From Pusillimonas sp. T7-7 (GTDB lineage: Bacteria > Pseudomonadota > Gammaproteobacteria > Burkholderiales > Burkholderiaceae_B), in NCBI RefSeq assembly GCF_000209655.1, contig NC_015458.1:3658001-3722000 (forward strand): 64,000 nt of DNA. Reading direction: 5' to 3'. Below, piece by piece: positions 29,973 to 39,386 of the stretch. The number at the start of each line of letters is the position of its first letter. The stretch's first letter is position 1. The notes under the pieces were generated by a model. That model saw only the letters and a program-made list of their open reading frames with translations, was not told the DNA's origin and did no database searches. A program made the translations under genes and the position numbers.

Positions 29973-30778
29973 GATGCAGACCGATTGATCAGGCGGTGTC
30001 CCATGCCCGGTTGAAAAGTGCGTGCCGCCAAGGGGGCGGACAGTGAGATGGCCGCTTCAACCGCCTGCGGTACTTCGCGGCCCATGGCCAATTGGACGGT
30101 AATTGCACAAGCCAGAGGGCCATCTGGGTCGCACAGGCGGGCAACAGGCGGCTGCCAGTTCCAGTTGGCGGTTTCGTTACTGCACCCTTGCAGCAGATGG
30201 CTGCCGTGGCCGGGGCGCAAGGGGGCGCCGGTGGTCAGGACCCAATTGGCGCCGTATTGCAGCAATGCCTGGGCAGGCGTACCCGTGTGCGCCAGGATGC
30301 CTTGGCTGTCCCATTGTGCAAGCAAGTGATGATCCGCCACTACAATGTCGGTCTGCGGCAGCAGCAAATCCAGTATGGCCATTTGCAGCTCCTCGGTGTC
30401 CAGGTCTTCCAGCAAGGACTCGTCGGGAATGGGAGCCAGATGCAGGACCAGGGGCACATGGTTGTAATCAGCGGCGATCTGGGCTAGTACACTTACGGTC
30501 TCGGGGGTATATAAAGGCCCTACCTTAATGGCTTGAACATTCATGTCTTCGAGCAGGCAGCGGGCCTGGTCATCGATCAGCTCTGGGGCAAGGGGTTGAA
30601 TGTCTTCGATACCGGCAGTGTCCTGTATCAGCGTTGCCGTCAAGGTCGACAACGGATGGCAGCCCAACGAGGCGCAGGTAACCGCGTCGGCAGGCAGGCT
30701 ACTCGACCCGCTGGGGTCAAAAGGGCCGAAAATAAGTACAAGTGGCGGAGTGGAGGCTTGCACGGCGGTAATATCCAA
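29969..30778 (-). CDS. thiD: Divergent hydroxymethylpyrimidine (phospho)kinase-like protein
   Basis: A 269-residue ribokinase-fold protein that resembles ThiD in its N-terminal region (LIFGPFDPSGSSSLPADAVT, then CASLGCHPLSTLTA) and by coupling to thiE. ThiD normally phosphorylates hydroxymethylpyrimidine twice. In this protein the C-terminal anion-hole motif GTGC, with the conserved Cys, is replaced by DPDGPLACA, and the N-terminal glycine run is weaker. It could be a kinase of altered efficiency, or have another role in the pathway. The gene faces the rubredoxin gene across about 100 bases. Confidence 0.75.
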   Translation of the reverse strand: MDITAVQASTPPLVLIFGPFDPSGSSSLPADAVTCASLGCHPLSTLTATLIQDTAGIEDIQPLAPELIDDQARCLLEDMNVQAIKVGPLYTPETVSVLAQIAADYNHVPLVLHLAPIPDESLLEDLDTEELQMAILDLLLPQTDIVVADHHLLAQWDSQGILAHTGTPAQALLQYGANWVLTTGAPLRPGHGSHLLQGCSNETANWNWQPPVARLCDPDGPLACAITVQLAMGREVPQAVEAAISLSAPLAARTFQPGMGHRLINRSAS

Positions 30779-30875
30779 GTATGGCTATTGGGTTTGGCAA
30801 CATCGTCCCCATTCTAATAGAAGCGTACGGAATCCGCCGGATTCCCGATTTATACATTTCAGTGAGTAACAATAT

Positions 30876-31040
30876 ATGCGTACATGGATGTGTCTGATTT
30901 GCGGTTGGATATATGATGAGGAAGCCGGTTTGCCTGAAGAAGGCATTGCGCCGGGCACACTCTGGGAAGATGTCCCGCCTAACTGGGTTTGTCCGGAGTG
31001 CGGAGCCCGTAAAGAAGATTTTGAGCTAATCGAGGTCTAA
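30876..31040 (+). CDS. Rubredoxin
   Basis: A 54-residue electron carrier with one iron held by four Cys: C6-x2-C9 and C39-x2-C42 (MCLICGWIYDEE and WVCPECGARKEDF). The spacing, GTLWEDVPPNWVCP and length are those of bacterial rubredoxin. It is divergent from thiD/thiE/hemL and about 40 bases upstream of algH, a conserved neighbourhood. It may serve reductive or oxygen-protective reactions; its partner is not in the window. Confidence 0.96.
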   Translation: MRTWMCLICGWIYDEEAGLPEEGIAPGTLWEDVPPNWVCPECGARKEDFELIEV

Positions 31041-31079
31041 GCATCGAAGCTGTCATTGTTACTTTAAAGAGGGTGCGCC

Positions 31080-31673
31080 GTGAACTCATCAGCTAAGCAG
31101 TCCGACGCAGCATCCAGCGTCAATCTTTCCCGGCAGCTCTTGCTGGCCATGCCTGGCAAGGTGTCGGGCAACTTGGCTGACACTGTTATTTATGTGTGCG
31201 AGCACACTGATCAGGGGGCGCTTGGACTGGTCATCAACAGGCCTACAGATCTTACAGTGGGCGGCCTCTTGCAACGCATCGATCTAGATTTATCGCTAGA
31301 GATCGGCCCTGTTCAGGATGCTCCCGTATATTTTGGCGGCCCTGTGCAAACCGATCGCGGCTTCGTGTTGCATGCACCTGTGGGCGGCTACAGCTCCAGC
31401 ATTCAGCTGGGCGATGTGGCTCTGACCACTTCTCGCGATGTCCTGCAAGATGTTGCGCAGGGCAAGGGGCCCGAACAATTGTTGATTACCCTGGGTTATG
31501 CAGGCTGGGGAGCCGGACAGCTGGAAAGCGAGATGTCTCAAAATGCCTGGCTTAACGTGAGCGCCACCAACGACATTCTGTTCAAGACGCCGTCCGAGAA
31601 CATGTACCAGGCTGCATTGGCCCAGCTGGGAATTGATCCGCTGATGCTGGCGGGCGATGCGGGTCATGCCTGA
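31080..31673 (+). CDS. algH: YqgE/AlgH family protein (UPF0301)
   Basis: A 197-residue protein of the YqgE/AlgH family, with unclear biochemical function; in Pseudomonas AlgH was linked to alginate regulation. The start is GTG at 31080 after GAGGG. Family text includes LLLAMPGKVSGNLADTVIYV, ALGLVINRPTDLTVGG, VYFGGPVQTDRGFVLH and LGYAGWGAGQLESEMSQNAWL. It overlaps ruvX by a few bases, so the two are translationally coupled, as in many proteobacteria. Confidence 0.94.
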   Translation: MNSSAKQSDAASSVNLSRQLLLAMPGKVSGNLADTVIYVCEHTDQGALGLVINRPTDLTVGGLLQRIDLDLSLEIGPVQDAPVYFGGPVQTDRGFVLHAPVGGYSSSIQLGDVALTTSRDVLQDVAQGKGPEQLLITLGYAGWGAGQLESEMSQNAWLNVSATNDILFKTPSENMYQAALAQLGIDPLMLAGDAGHA

Positions 31674-32070
31674 CAGTACCTTGCTCGCCTTCGACTACGG
31701 TACGAAAAAAATAGGCGTGGCCATAGGCAACACCCTGACCCGGCAAGCCCGGCCGCTGGATATCCTTTTCCCGGTTACCCGCGAACAGCGATTTTCCGCC
31801 ATTGCCAAGCTGCTGAAGGACTGGCAGCCCGATAAGGTGGTGGTGGGCCTGCCCTTGGCCACCGATGGTTCAGAGCAATATGCCAGTCTGCGTTGCCGCC
31901 GTTTTGCCAACCAGCTGCATGGGCGTTTCGGTGTGGAAACCGTATTGGTGGATGAGCGGGGTTCGAGTATGGAGGCCCAGCAAATGCTGGGTAATAACAC
32001 CGACGACGACGCCGTCGCCGCAGCAATTATTTTGCAGCGCTATCTTGATGGGCTTGCCCAGTCACAATAA
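31666..32070 (+). CDS. ruvX: Holliday-junction resolvase-like protein RuvX/YqgF
   Basis: A 134-residue RNase H-fold protein. The start ATG at 31666 (MPDSTLLAFDYGTKKIGVAI) overlaps the algH stop; an in-frame ATG three codons earlier is possible. The catalytic Asp of LAFDYGTKKIGVA, the VVGLPLATDG segment and VDERGSSMEAQ with its acidic residues are present. In E. coli it acts in 16S rRNA 5'-end maturation. In related genomes pyrR-pyrB-pyrC are, from memory, the next genes; here plsC follows directly after 15 bases. Confidence 0.93.
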   Translation: MPDSTLLAFDYGTKKIGVAIGNTLTRQARPLDILFPVTREQRFSAIAKLLKDWQPDKVVVGLPLATDGSEQYASLRCRRFANQLHGRFGVETVLVDERGSSMEAQQMLGNNTDDDAVAAAIILQRYLDGLAQSQ

Positions 32071-32085
32071 TAAAGAGGAATCAGA

Positions 32086-32835
32086 TTGGGGATTTTGCTT
32101 TTCTTGCTGCGCGTCAGCTGTGTTGCGATATTGCTTCTTTTTGGCTTGTTATCGGTTGTCCTGATTTTTCCCCTGGCGTCGCTGCGGGTGCGTGCGGCCA
32201 TGAGTCTGTATTGGTCGCGTGTGCTGATGCGTGCCTGTGGCGTCAGGTTGCGTGTGTCAGGTGAGCCTCTACAGATGGGCGCCGTGCTGTGGGTTGTCAA
32301 TCATGTTTCCTGGGTAGACATTTTTGTGCTCAACAGCATCCGTCCCACAGCCTTTGTCGCCAAGAGCGAGATCAGGCGCTGGCCGGTGATTGGATGGCTG
32401 GTGGCGGGAGCCGGTACGGTCTTTATCGAACGGGGCAATCGCAACGCCATCCGGGCGGTCACCGAGCAAATGAAGGGTCGTTTCAGTCAGGGCGAAGTGG
32501 TGGGACTGTTTCCAGAAGGAACCACTTCCAGCGGTTTCGATGTCGGCCCCTTTCATTCCAGCCTGTTTGACGCGGCGCTACGGGCACATGTGGATGTGCA
32601 GCCGGTTGCATTGCGGTTCTTTCATCGGGGCCAGCGCAGTGATTACAACGCCTTCGTGGGCGAGCAGAATCTATTGCAAAATTTATGGTATTTGCTGGGT
32701 ACAACCGGTGTTGTGGTCGAAGCTGTGTTTCTGGAGGCGATGCCGGCGCAGGCCTGTGAGCAGATGGGGCGCAGCCAAGTGGCCGCACGGGCTCATCATG
32801 TCATACGGCAGGCAGTGGTCGGCAAAGCGGCTTAG
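32086..32835 (+). CDS. plsC: 1-acyl-sn-glycerol-3-phosphate acyltransferase
   Basis: Adds the second acyl chain to lysophosphatidate in phospholipid synthesis. The 249 residues begin with a TTG at 32086, with GAGG 7 bases upstream, and one or two N-terminal membrane helices. Acyltransferase motif I NHVSWVD (Nx4D form H-x4-D) lies near residue 70, the second motif is in GTVFIERGN and the third is FPEGTTSSG. It ends 18 bases before the convergent apaH stop. Confidence 0.93.
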   Translation: MGILLFLLRVSCVAILLLFGLLSVVLIFPLASLRVRAAMSLYWSRVLMRACGVRLRVSGEPLQMGAVLWVVNHVSWVDIFVLNSIRPTAFVAKSEIRRWPVIGWLVAGAGTVFIERGNRNAIRAVTEQMKGRFSQGEVVGLFPEGTTSSGFDVGPFHSSLFDAALRAHVDVQPVALRFFHRGQRSDYNAFVGEQNLLQNLWYLLGTTGVVVEAVFLEAMPAQACEQMGRSQVAARAHHVIRQAVVGKAA

Positions 32836-32853
32836 GGCCTGTTTGAACAGGCC

Positions 32854-33699
32854 CTAATGATGCCCGGGGCTTTGGTATTGCTCGCAGGCGATCTGCACCA
32901 CTTTGTGGTCGCTCAGGCGCACAGCGGTCAGCTTCCTGCCCCATATGCAGCCCGTGTCCAGACAGATGGCATCGGGGCGCAGCATCAGGCCCAGCGTCGA
33001 CCAGTGCCCGAATACGATGGTGTCTTTGCGTGCCGTGCGGTCGGGCACATCGAACCAGGGCATGATATGACGATTGTTGACCGGCGCGCCCTTGTGCTCG
33101 AACTCCATATGGCCCTTGGGGGTGCACATGCGCATGCGGGTCAGGGCGTTGACGATAACGCGCAGCCGTTTGCCGCCGCACAGCTTGTCGTCCCAGTGCG
33201 TCGGTTCATTGCCGTACATGCGCTCCAGCATGTCTTTCCAGTTTGGTCCCTGCAGGGCGGATTCAACTTCCGCAGCCAGGGCGAGCGTTTTCTTAACGCT
33301 CCAGGCAGGCAGTACGCCGGCATGTACCAGTAGATGACCCTGCTCGTAGTGAGCCAGTGGGCGATGCCGCAGCCAACTGATCAGTTCATGTGCGTTGGGG
33401 GCGTCCAGAATATCGTTGATGGTGTCTGATTTGCCGGGCTTCTTGATGCCGGCGGCGATGGCAAGAAAGTGCAGGTCGTGATTGCCCAGCACGGTCGTGG
33501 CCCTGTCTTGCAGTGCCATGACACGACGCAGCGTACCCAGCGAGTCGGGACCGCGGTTGATCAGGTCGCCTGCGAACCAGAAGCGTGTGTCAGGGCCGTT
33601 GACAATGTCGGGATGTGACAATAGCGCTTGCAAGGGCGCGCAGCAGCCTTGCAAGTCCCCGACCATCCAGATGCTGGCGCCAGAATCCGTCGTTGTCAT
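32854..33699 (-). CDS. apaH: Symmetrical bis(5'-nucleosyl)-tetraphosphatase
   Basis: Hydrolyses Ap4A to two ADP and can remove Np4 caps from RNA. The 281 residues carry the metallophosphatase motifs GDLQGC near residue 14, [11 protein letters not shown] near 45 and GNHDLHFLA near 73, plus HAGVLPAWS. The ATG overlaps the stop of lptG by four bases, so both are made from one message. The pairing of apaH with an LPS-export permease gene is notable but may only reflect shared transcription. Confidence 0.96.
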   Translation of the reverse strand: MTTTDSGASIWMVGDLQGCCAPLQALLSHPDIVNGPDTRFWFAGDLINRGPDSLGTLRRVMALQDRATTVLGNHDLHFLAIAAGIKKPGKSDTINDILDAPNAHELISWLRHRPLAHYEQGHLLVHAGVLPAWSVKKTLALAAEVESALQGPNWKDMLERMYGNEPTHWDDKLCGGKRLRVIVNALTRMRMCTPKGHMEFEHKGAPVNNRHIMPWFDVPDRTARKDTIVFGHWSTLGLMLRPDAICLDTGCIWGRKLTAVRLSDHKVVQIACEQYQSPGHH

Positions 33700-34874
33700 A
33701 CCGTGGATTTGCTCCAGGGCCAGCGTGTTTGATTGAAACGCCGGACATTATGCTGGTTCTCCATGAGCGTCAGGGCACCCAGCGCCAGCGCAAGTGCGCC
33801 CAGGTTGGGCAGCAGGGCGGTCACCCAGGGCGCCCATTGATTGAGCATGCCCACGTTCAGCGCCAGTTGATTCAGCATGAAAAAGCCTACGCCCAGCAAA
33901 ATACCAACGAAAACCTTGCTGCCGACGCCGCCACGCCGTGTTTGCATGAAGCTGATGGGGGCGGCAATGGTGATCATGACCAGCAAGGTGAACGGGTAAG
34001 CCATTTTTCGCCACAGGGCGACAATTTGCCTGTCGGTTTGCAGGTTGTTGTTTTCCAGGTAGTCGATGTAGTCCAGCAGCACGCGTATGGACATGCGCTC
34101 GGGAGTAAGGATACGGGCGATCAGCCGTTCAGGGGTCAAGCTGGTTTTCAGTGTGCGCTCTGGCAAAGTTTCCAGGCGTGTAAGCGGTGTATCGGGTTGG
34201 ACCGCATTGGCCAGTGTCGAGAGCGAATCTGCGTTGATGCTTGTTTGCTTCACGTCGCCAAGCACCAGGGTGCCATCGGCAAACTGCCCTTGCTTTGCGG
34301 TGGAAAAAGTCGCCAGCTCCTGTCCATTCTTGAACTCATACAGAGTGATGTCGGCCACATTGCCGCTGGACTTGAGCTGCCCGATGTTGATGATGCGTGT
34401 GCCGCCCTGCTCGTCGGACTCTTTGAACCAGTATCCGCTGTTCAGCCGGCCGCCCCCGGCTTTGCCCAGCAGAGTCAGGCTGGCTTCGCTGGATTTGATT
34501 TCCGCGGCAGGAGTAATGATCTCGGACAGCAGGAAGGCCCCAAACACCAGAGGGATGGTTACTATCCAGAGCATGGTCAGCAGCTTCATGCCGCTGACCC
34601 CTGAAACCCGCAAGATGACCAGTTCGTTGCGCTGCGCCAACCCGGCCAGCGCCAGGATGGCGCCTATCAGCAGGCCTATGGGCAACAGGTCGTAGAGCGT
34701 CGTGGGCAGGGCCAGCGCCTGCATGTAAAACAGGTTCAGCAATGTGAACTGGTTGCTGAGGTTGTCCAGCTCTTCGATCAGGGCAAAAAAGGTGAACAGG
34801 CCGATCAGCGCCATCAGAACCACGATGGTGGATCGATAGATTTCTTTAGCGAGATAACGGCGAGCGGTACGCAT
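33696..34874 (-). CDS. lptG: Lipopolysaccharide export permease LptG
   Basis: One of the two membrane subunits of the LptB2FG transporter that extracts LPS from the inner membrane. The 392 residues show three N-terminal membrane helices, a periplasmic beta-jellyroll (about 100-290) and three C-terminal helices. [41 protein letters not shown] and [12 protein letters not shown] are LptG-like. The usual lptF partner is not adjacent; mtgA lies upstream instead, about 95 bases away. lptF must be elsewhere in the genome. Confidence 0.92.
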   Translation of the reverse strand: MRTARRYLAKEIYRSTIVVLMALIGLFTFFALIEELDNLSNQFTLLNLFYMQALALPTTLYDLLPIGLLIGAILALAGLAQRNELVILRVSGVSGMKLLTMLWIVTIPLVFGAFLLSEIITPAAEIKSSEASLTLLGKAGGGRLNSGYWFKESDEQGGTRIINIGQLKSSGNVADITLYEFKNGQELATFSTAKQGQFADGTLVLGDVKQTSINADSLSTLANAVQPDTPLTRLETLPERTLKTSLTPERLIARILTPERMSIRVLLDYIDYLENNNLQTDRQIVALWRKMAYPFTLLVMITIAAPISFMQTRRGGVGSKVFVGILLGVGFFMLNQLALNVGMLNQWAPWVTALLPNLGALALALGALTLMENQHNVRRFNQTRWPWSKSTV

Positions 34875-34970
34875 TGAGATGGTTTGTTGCCTGAACGGAG
34901 CAGCACAGATAAAAACGCAAGCTTAACATTTGCCGGGATGACGATGCCGTCCCGTCCCTGTTTGCCGGGG

Positions 34971-35690
34971 CTAGGGGATATCGACCAGGCGCATGCGTTT
35001 TTGTATGGTGCTGGTGCGTGAGTTCAAGTACGAGGTGTTGCGGTGTGTGTCGTAATAGCTTGGCCGGGGCAGCATGGACGCCAGCTTGGCCGATTGATAC
35101 TGGCTCAGGCGGCCGGCGTTGGTCTTGAAATAATGCCGGGCAGCTGCTTCGGCGCCGAACACGTCCACACCCCACTGGGCGATATTCAAATACAGTTCCA
35201 GTATCCGCTCTTTGCTCATCACGAACTCAATCATGTAAGCCAGAGCAAGCTCCTGGCCTTTGCGCAGATAGGTGCGCGACTCTGACAAGAACAGGTTTTT
35301 GGCCAATTGCTGAGTGATGGTTGAGCCGCCGCGCCGCTTGCTTTTGCCACGCTCGGCCTGTTTTTGATTGTATTTCCAGGCCTTGCGTATGGCATCCCAC
35401 TCGATGCCCTCGTGCTCGACGAACTTCGAGTCTTCTGATGCCACGACGGCACGCTTCAGGTGATTGCTGATCTGGTCGTAGGGTACCCATTGAAACTTGA
35501 TGGTTGCATCCGGGTCGGTCGCCTTGAGTTCGTTCAGAGTGGCCTTCATGAAGGCGCTGCTGCTGGGGTTCTTGACGCTAAGCCATAACACCATCACGAA
35601 CAAGCCGAACAAATAGAGCAGGGTCGCAGCCAGTGTCGCCAGCAGGGCGACAAACACGACTTTGGTCTTATTGATTTTTCGGGTGCTCAT
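34971..35690 (-). CDS. mtgA: Monofunctional biosynthetic peptidoglycan transglycosylase
   Basis: Polymerises lipid II into glycan strands at the inner membrane. The 239 residues have one N-terminal membrane anchor (residues 9-35) followed by a GT51 domain: AVVASEDSKFVEHEGIEWDA with the catalytic Glu, RRGGSTITQQLAKNLFLSES and KERILELYLNIAQWG are all diagnostic. It starts 3 bases after the aroE stop and so belongs to the rnb-tonB-aroE-mtgA transcription unit. Confidence 0.96.
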   Translation of the reverse strand: MSTRKINKTKVVFVALLATLAATLLYLFGLFVMVLWLSVKNPSSSAFMKATLNELKATDPDATIKFQWVPYDQISNHLKRAVVASEDSKFVEHEGIEWDAIRKAWKYNQKQAERGKSKRRGGSTITQQLAKNLFLSESRTYLRKGQELALAYMIEFVMSKERILELYLNIAQWGVDVFGAEAAARHYFKTNAGRLSQYQSAKLASMLPRPSYYDTHRNTSYLNSRTSTIQKRMRLVDIP

Positions 35691-35693
35691 GGC

Positions 35694-36545
35694 TCAAGTA
35701 TAAAGTGCCAGGCGCAGGGCCTTGAGCACCGTGGATATTTCGGGCTTGACGCCGTGCCATAGGGCATAGCTGGCCGCCGCCTGTCCGACCAGCATGCCCA
35801 GGCCGTCGGCGGCCTGGGCCGCGCCTTGTTCTTTGGCCTGTGTCATGAAGGGCGTATCCTGGCTGGCATACACCATGTCGTAGGCCAGGGCGCCCGATGC
35901 ATAAAGGCCAACAGGCAGGTCGGGCGGTGTGCTGCCCAGGCTGCTGGAGGTGGCGTTGATGACGATGTCCCAGGAATCTTCCACCTGCTGCAGGGCGCCG
36001 GCCGAGAGCTGCGCTGTGAACTCAGGCATGTGTCCAAGGATATGGCTATGCAGCTGCAGGGCGCGCTCAGGGTTGCGGTTCGCGATGTGCAGTGCTGCAC
36101 AACCGGCCTTCAGCAAGGGGAAAACCGCCCCTCGGGCTGCGCCGCCAGCACCCACCAGCAATATGCGTTTTCCGACGGGGCTGTGTCCCAGGCGCTCAAG
36201 GTCATTCAGCAGGCCTTCGCCATCGGTATTGCAGCCGTGCAGGTAACCGTTTTCCATCCAGAGCGTATTCACCGCGCCCGCCAGTCGCGCACGCGGCGTC
36301 AGGTGCGCTTGCGCCAGAGCAAAGGCTTGCTCTTTGAAAGGCACGGTGATGTTCAAACCCTTGCCACCCTGTGCGAAGAAATCCTGGCATGTCCGGGCAA
36401 AGTCATCCAGAGGCGCCAGGATGCGGTCATAACGCAGGGCGATGCCGGTCTGCTTGGCAAAGGCTTCATGTATGAAGGGCGAGCGGCTGTGCGCGATCGG
36501 GTTGCCGACCACGCCGAAGTGAAGCGGGGGTATTGTTGTCGTCAT
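35694..36545 (-). CDS. aroE: Shikimate dehydrogenase
   Basis: Reduces 3-dehydroshikimate to shikimate with NADPH in aromatic amino-acid synthesis. The start is ATG 36545 ([16 protein letters not shown]), giving 283 residues, and it overlaps the upstream gene's stop by ATGA. Motifs are NPIAHSRSP (substrate binding), the catalytic Lys and Asp ([19 protein letters not shown]), the NADP motif [13 protein letters not shown], and NATSSSLG. The other aro gene here, aroQ, lies 6 kb away on the other strand. Confidence 0.97.
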   Translation of the reverse strand: MTTTIPPLHFGVVGNPIAHSRSPFIHEAFAKQTGIALRYDRILAPLDDFARTCQDFFAQGGKGLNITVPFKEQAFALAQAHLTPRARLAGAVNTLWMENGYLHGCNTDGEGLLNDLERLGHSPVGKRILLVGAGGAARGAVFPLLKAGCAALHIANRNPERALQLHSHILGHMPEFTAQLSAGALQQVEDSWDIVINATSSSLGSTPPDLPVGLYASGALAYDMVYASQDTPFMTQAKEQGAAQAADGLGMLVGQAAASYALWHGVKPEISTVLKALRLALYT

Positions 36546-37420
36546 GGAGAATGGGTTGTCAGTGTTTGGTGCTCGAAATGCCATGTTCGCGTAATGGCGA
36601 ATATATCGGTATTTTGAGCGATGGACGCAGGCAGGGGTGCAAAAGGGGCGGCCAACTGCACAATGCGCGCAGCGGCCAGGTTCAGCACTGCATGGCTGGA
36701 AGGTTTGGTAATTTCCACATTCGCCAATGAACCGTCCTGTTGTATGTAGACCGTCATCTGCAGGCTGCCGTATAGCTTGCCACGCGCTTCCGCCGGGTAA
36801 TGCTCGGTGCCCAACAACTCGATCTTTTTACGCCAGGCTTCAACATACTCGGCATAGTCCACCGCCTGCGCAGACGGCCCTGAAAACTGCCTTCTTGGCT
36901 GTGCGTTGTATTGCTCGATGCGTTCTTTGATGGCGCTGATTTTCGCATTGAGTATCAGGCTGTCCTGTTCCAGCTCATCCTCGCCTTGTTCCAGGGCTGG
37001 TTCATTCAGTTCTGACTGCTGGCGTTCGGGCGGGGCTTGCTGTCTTGAAACCAGCAAGGTATACAGGCGCTGTTGTTCTGCTTCCAACTCTTGCTGGCGC
37101 TTGCGCAGCGCCGCCAGGACGATCTGGTTGGGTGACTCGGCGGCTGTGCGCGGCAAAGGCGAGGCGGCTTGCCCTGCTTGTGCTTCACCGCCGCCATGCA
37201 GTTGGTTTTGCGCCAGTATCTTGGGCTGGAGCGGCGCGGTTTCGGTATGCGCGTTGACCAGGGTGACCTCCAGCATGTCCAGCGCAGGCGGCGGCGCCTG
37301 CGGCGCCACGAACCGCAGTGTGAGCAGGAGCGCGTGTATCGCCAGCGACAGCACCAGGGCGATGCGCAGATAGTCGGTGCGAGGAGGCGGTATTCGCAGC
37401 AGGGTGGCAAGAGTAGGCAT
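36542..37420 (-). CDS. TonB-like periplasm-spanning protein with C-terminal TonB domain
   Basis: A 292-residue protein with an N-terminal membrane anchor at about residues 19-38, a long Gln/Glu-rich middle region likely to form a coiled coil ([36 protein letters not shown]), and a C-terminal TonB-type domain (about 195-285; [20 protein letters not shown], then [15 protein letters not shown]). There is no proline-rich spacer as in classical TonB, and no exbB/exbD or receptor gene nearby. It sits between an RNase gene and aroE. It may link inner-membrane energy or cell-wall functions rather than siderophore uptake. Confidence 0.85.
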   Translation of the reverse strand: MPTLATLLRIPPPRTDYLRIALVLSLAIHALLLTLRFVAPQAPPPALDMLEVTLVNAHTETAPLQPKILAQNQLHGGGEAQAGQAASPLPRTAAESPNQIVLAALRKRQQELEAEQQRLYTLLVSRQQAPPERQQSELNEPALEQGEDELEQDSLILNAKISAIKERIEQYNAQPRRQFSGPSAQAVDYAEYVEAWRKKIELLGTEHYPAEARGKLYGSLQMTVYIQQDGSLANVEITKPSSHAVLNLAAARIVQLAAPFAPLPASIAQNTDIFAITRTWHFEHQTLTTHSP

Positions 37421-37447
37421 GGTTGGCCCCTGGTCTATGAAAAGCCC

Positions 37448-39334
37448 TTAAACCTCGACGACTTCACGCAACCGGCAATCGATCTCCAGGGCAAGCTCGT
37501 CGAATCCCATAATGTCCAGGCTGACCATCTGGCCGCGCTCCAGCTCGGGCAGCGCAGCCACCTTGGTCACAAAGGGGGCGCAGTCCAGGCGGACCAGGTC
37601 ATCGCGAATGACGCTGCCCTGGACGGTGGTGATGCCTTGCTGCTGCAGCCAGCGCAAGCACCAGTAGCGCTCCATGGCTGACTGGTAGTCGCCCCAGGCA
37701 GTGTATTGCGATTCAAAGGCGCCGATAATGGCGTACAGGTCGGCATCTTTGGGCTTGAACGGAGCAACCAAGCGGGCCGACACGCCGTGTTCCGCCGCCG
37801 CCAGTATTTGCCACTGGTTGACCAAGTCGACATAGCGCCTTAACGGCGAGGTAGACCAGGCGTACTGGGGCACGCCGATGGCTTCATGCGGCAGCGCATG
37901 GGTAGACATACGCACCCGGCCAGCCTGTTGTGAACGGTAAATACCCGGTACGCCATGTTGGGCCAACAGGCCGCCCCAGGTGTTGTTGGCCAGTATCATG
38001 TATTCGGCCACCAGCCTGTCCAGTGGCGCATTGCGCCGGCGAGGCACCAGCCGTACCGGTGAGTCCGGGTCGTCATGCGGCCCTTCCAGTACAAAGGAAT
38101 ACTCGACCCGGTTGTTGTTTTCGGGCTTGCCGCGTACCTGCTCGCGCTGAGCAGCAAGATGCATGGCCAGGCGCCATAAGGGGCGCAACCACTCGCCATA
38201 CGGTAGTGCGGCATCAGGATCATCCAGCGCTTCTTCGGTCACTTGCGCATCCAGTGTGTTATGTCGCAGGTTCTCTTTTACGGTGATCCGCTCCAGGCGA
38301 GTCTCGGAAGAGAGGATTTCTCCGGTAGAGAGTCTGGCTGTAACGTACAGTGACAGCGCAGGGCGCAGTTTGCCCGAATCCAACGAAAAAGCACTGATCA
38401 GCTCGCGAGGCAGCATGGGGATTTTCAGGCCGGGAATGTATACCGTCGACATGCGACGGCGGGCGAGCTTGTCGAATTCATTGTCGCGGCATACAGCCAT
38501 GCCTGGTACGGCAATATGTATGCCTATCTTGACGGTGTCTTCGTCTACCGAGGTCACCGACAGAGCATCGTCAATTTCAATCGTGCTGGAATCATCAACC
38601 GAATAGGCGGTGACGTCGGCCAGAGGCAGGTCGCTGCCCATGTCGCCCAGGGCGACGGGGGCGAACTCGATGCCTTGCGGAAAGTGGGTGGATAAAAATC
38701 GGTGCTGATGCAATGCCAGGGCATGCGGCCAGGCGCCCAGCGACAACAGCAATTTTTCGGGGCTGGCGCCTGTCTGGTTCACGGCCGCCTCGAAAGCCTT
38801 CCACTGCAGGGTGTTCTTGTCGGGACGCGTCAGCAATGTGTTGGCCACTTCGGCAATGGGCTCGGGCAGCGTACCGGCGATCATCTGATCGGTCCATTCC
38901 TGCTGCTGGGCGGCCAGCTTTTGCTTTTTTTCGATGGCGGCCAGTGCGGCGGCCAGTATGTCGGGAGGAGCAGGCCGGTAGCATCCTTTACCGCGCCGAT
39001 GGAAATAGGCGGGTGCGCTGTTCAGCGCAAAAATCAGCGCAGCTTTTTCGACCGCGGTAGGCACGTGTCCAAAATAGTCTTCGGCAAAAGTGGTGGCTTC
39101 AAACTCTTCTTGTGGGGCGCACTCCCATAGAAAGTCTATTTCCAGCGTCTGCGCCAGGGCATGCGCCTGTTCAAGCAGCTCGGCCGGTGCGGGCTGTTCG
39201 AAATTGAACAGTACAGCGGCATTTTTTATTTTGCTGCGCTTGCCCGACTCGGACTCGACCTGTAGGGTGGAGTCGCTTTGCGAGAAGATTTTTTGTGCCT
39301 TGAAGTTGCCGCTTTCTTCGTAAAGAACGTACAT
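37448..39334 (-). CDS. RNB-domain exoribonuclease (RNase II/R family)
   Basis: A 628-residue 3'-5' exoribonuclease. The RNB domain (about 240-560) has the metal-binding stretch SVDDSSTIEIDDALSV with its Asp residues, RRMSTVYIPG, PMLPRELISAFSL and the RRRNAPLDRLVAEYMI segment. The N-terminal part is not an ordinary cold-shock pair and the C-terminal S1-like part is short, so it differs from RNase II and RNase R of E. coli. This form is common in betaproteobacteria. It leads the unit with the TonB-like gene 27 bases downstream. Confidence 0.9.
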   Translation of the reverse strand: MYVLYEESGNFKAQKIFSQSDSTLQVESESGKRSKIKNAAVLFNFEQPAPAELLEQAHALAQTLEIDFLWECAPQEEFEATTFAEDYFGHVPTAVEKAALIFALNSAPAYFHRRGKGCYRPAPPDILAAALAAIEKKQKLAAQQQEWTDQMIAGTLPEPIAEVANTLLTRPDKNTLQWKAFEAAVNQTGASPEKLLLSLGAWPHALALHQHRFLSTHFPQGIEFAPVALGDMGSDLPLADVTAYSVDDSSTIEIDDALSVTSVDEDTVKIGIHIAVPGMAVCRDNEFDKLARRRMSTVYIPGLKIPMLPRELISAFSLDSGKLRPALSLYVTARLSTGEILSSETRLERITVKENLRHNTLDAQVTEEALDDPDAALPYGEWLRPLWRLAMHLAAQREQVRGKPENNNRVEYSFVLEGPHDDPDSPVRLVPRRRNAPLDRLVAEYMILANNTWGGLLAQHGVPGIYRSQQAGRVRMSTHALPHEAIGVPQYAWSTSPLRRYVDLVNQWQILAAAEHGVSARLVAPFKPKDADLYAIIGAFESQYTAWGDYQSAMERYWCLRWLQQQGITTVQGSVIRDDLVRLDCAPFVTKVAALPELERGQMVSLDIMGFDELALEIDCRLREVVEV

Positions 39335-39386
39335 AATGATCCGGTGAGATACGCAAGAGCGCGCATCGTTAGGTAAAGATTGTATT

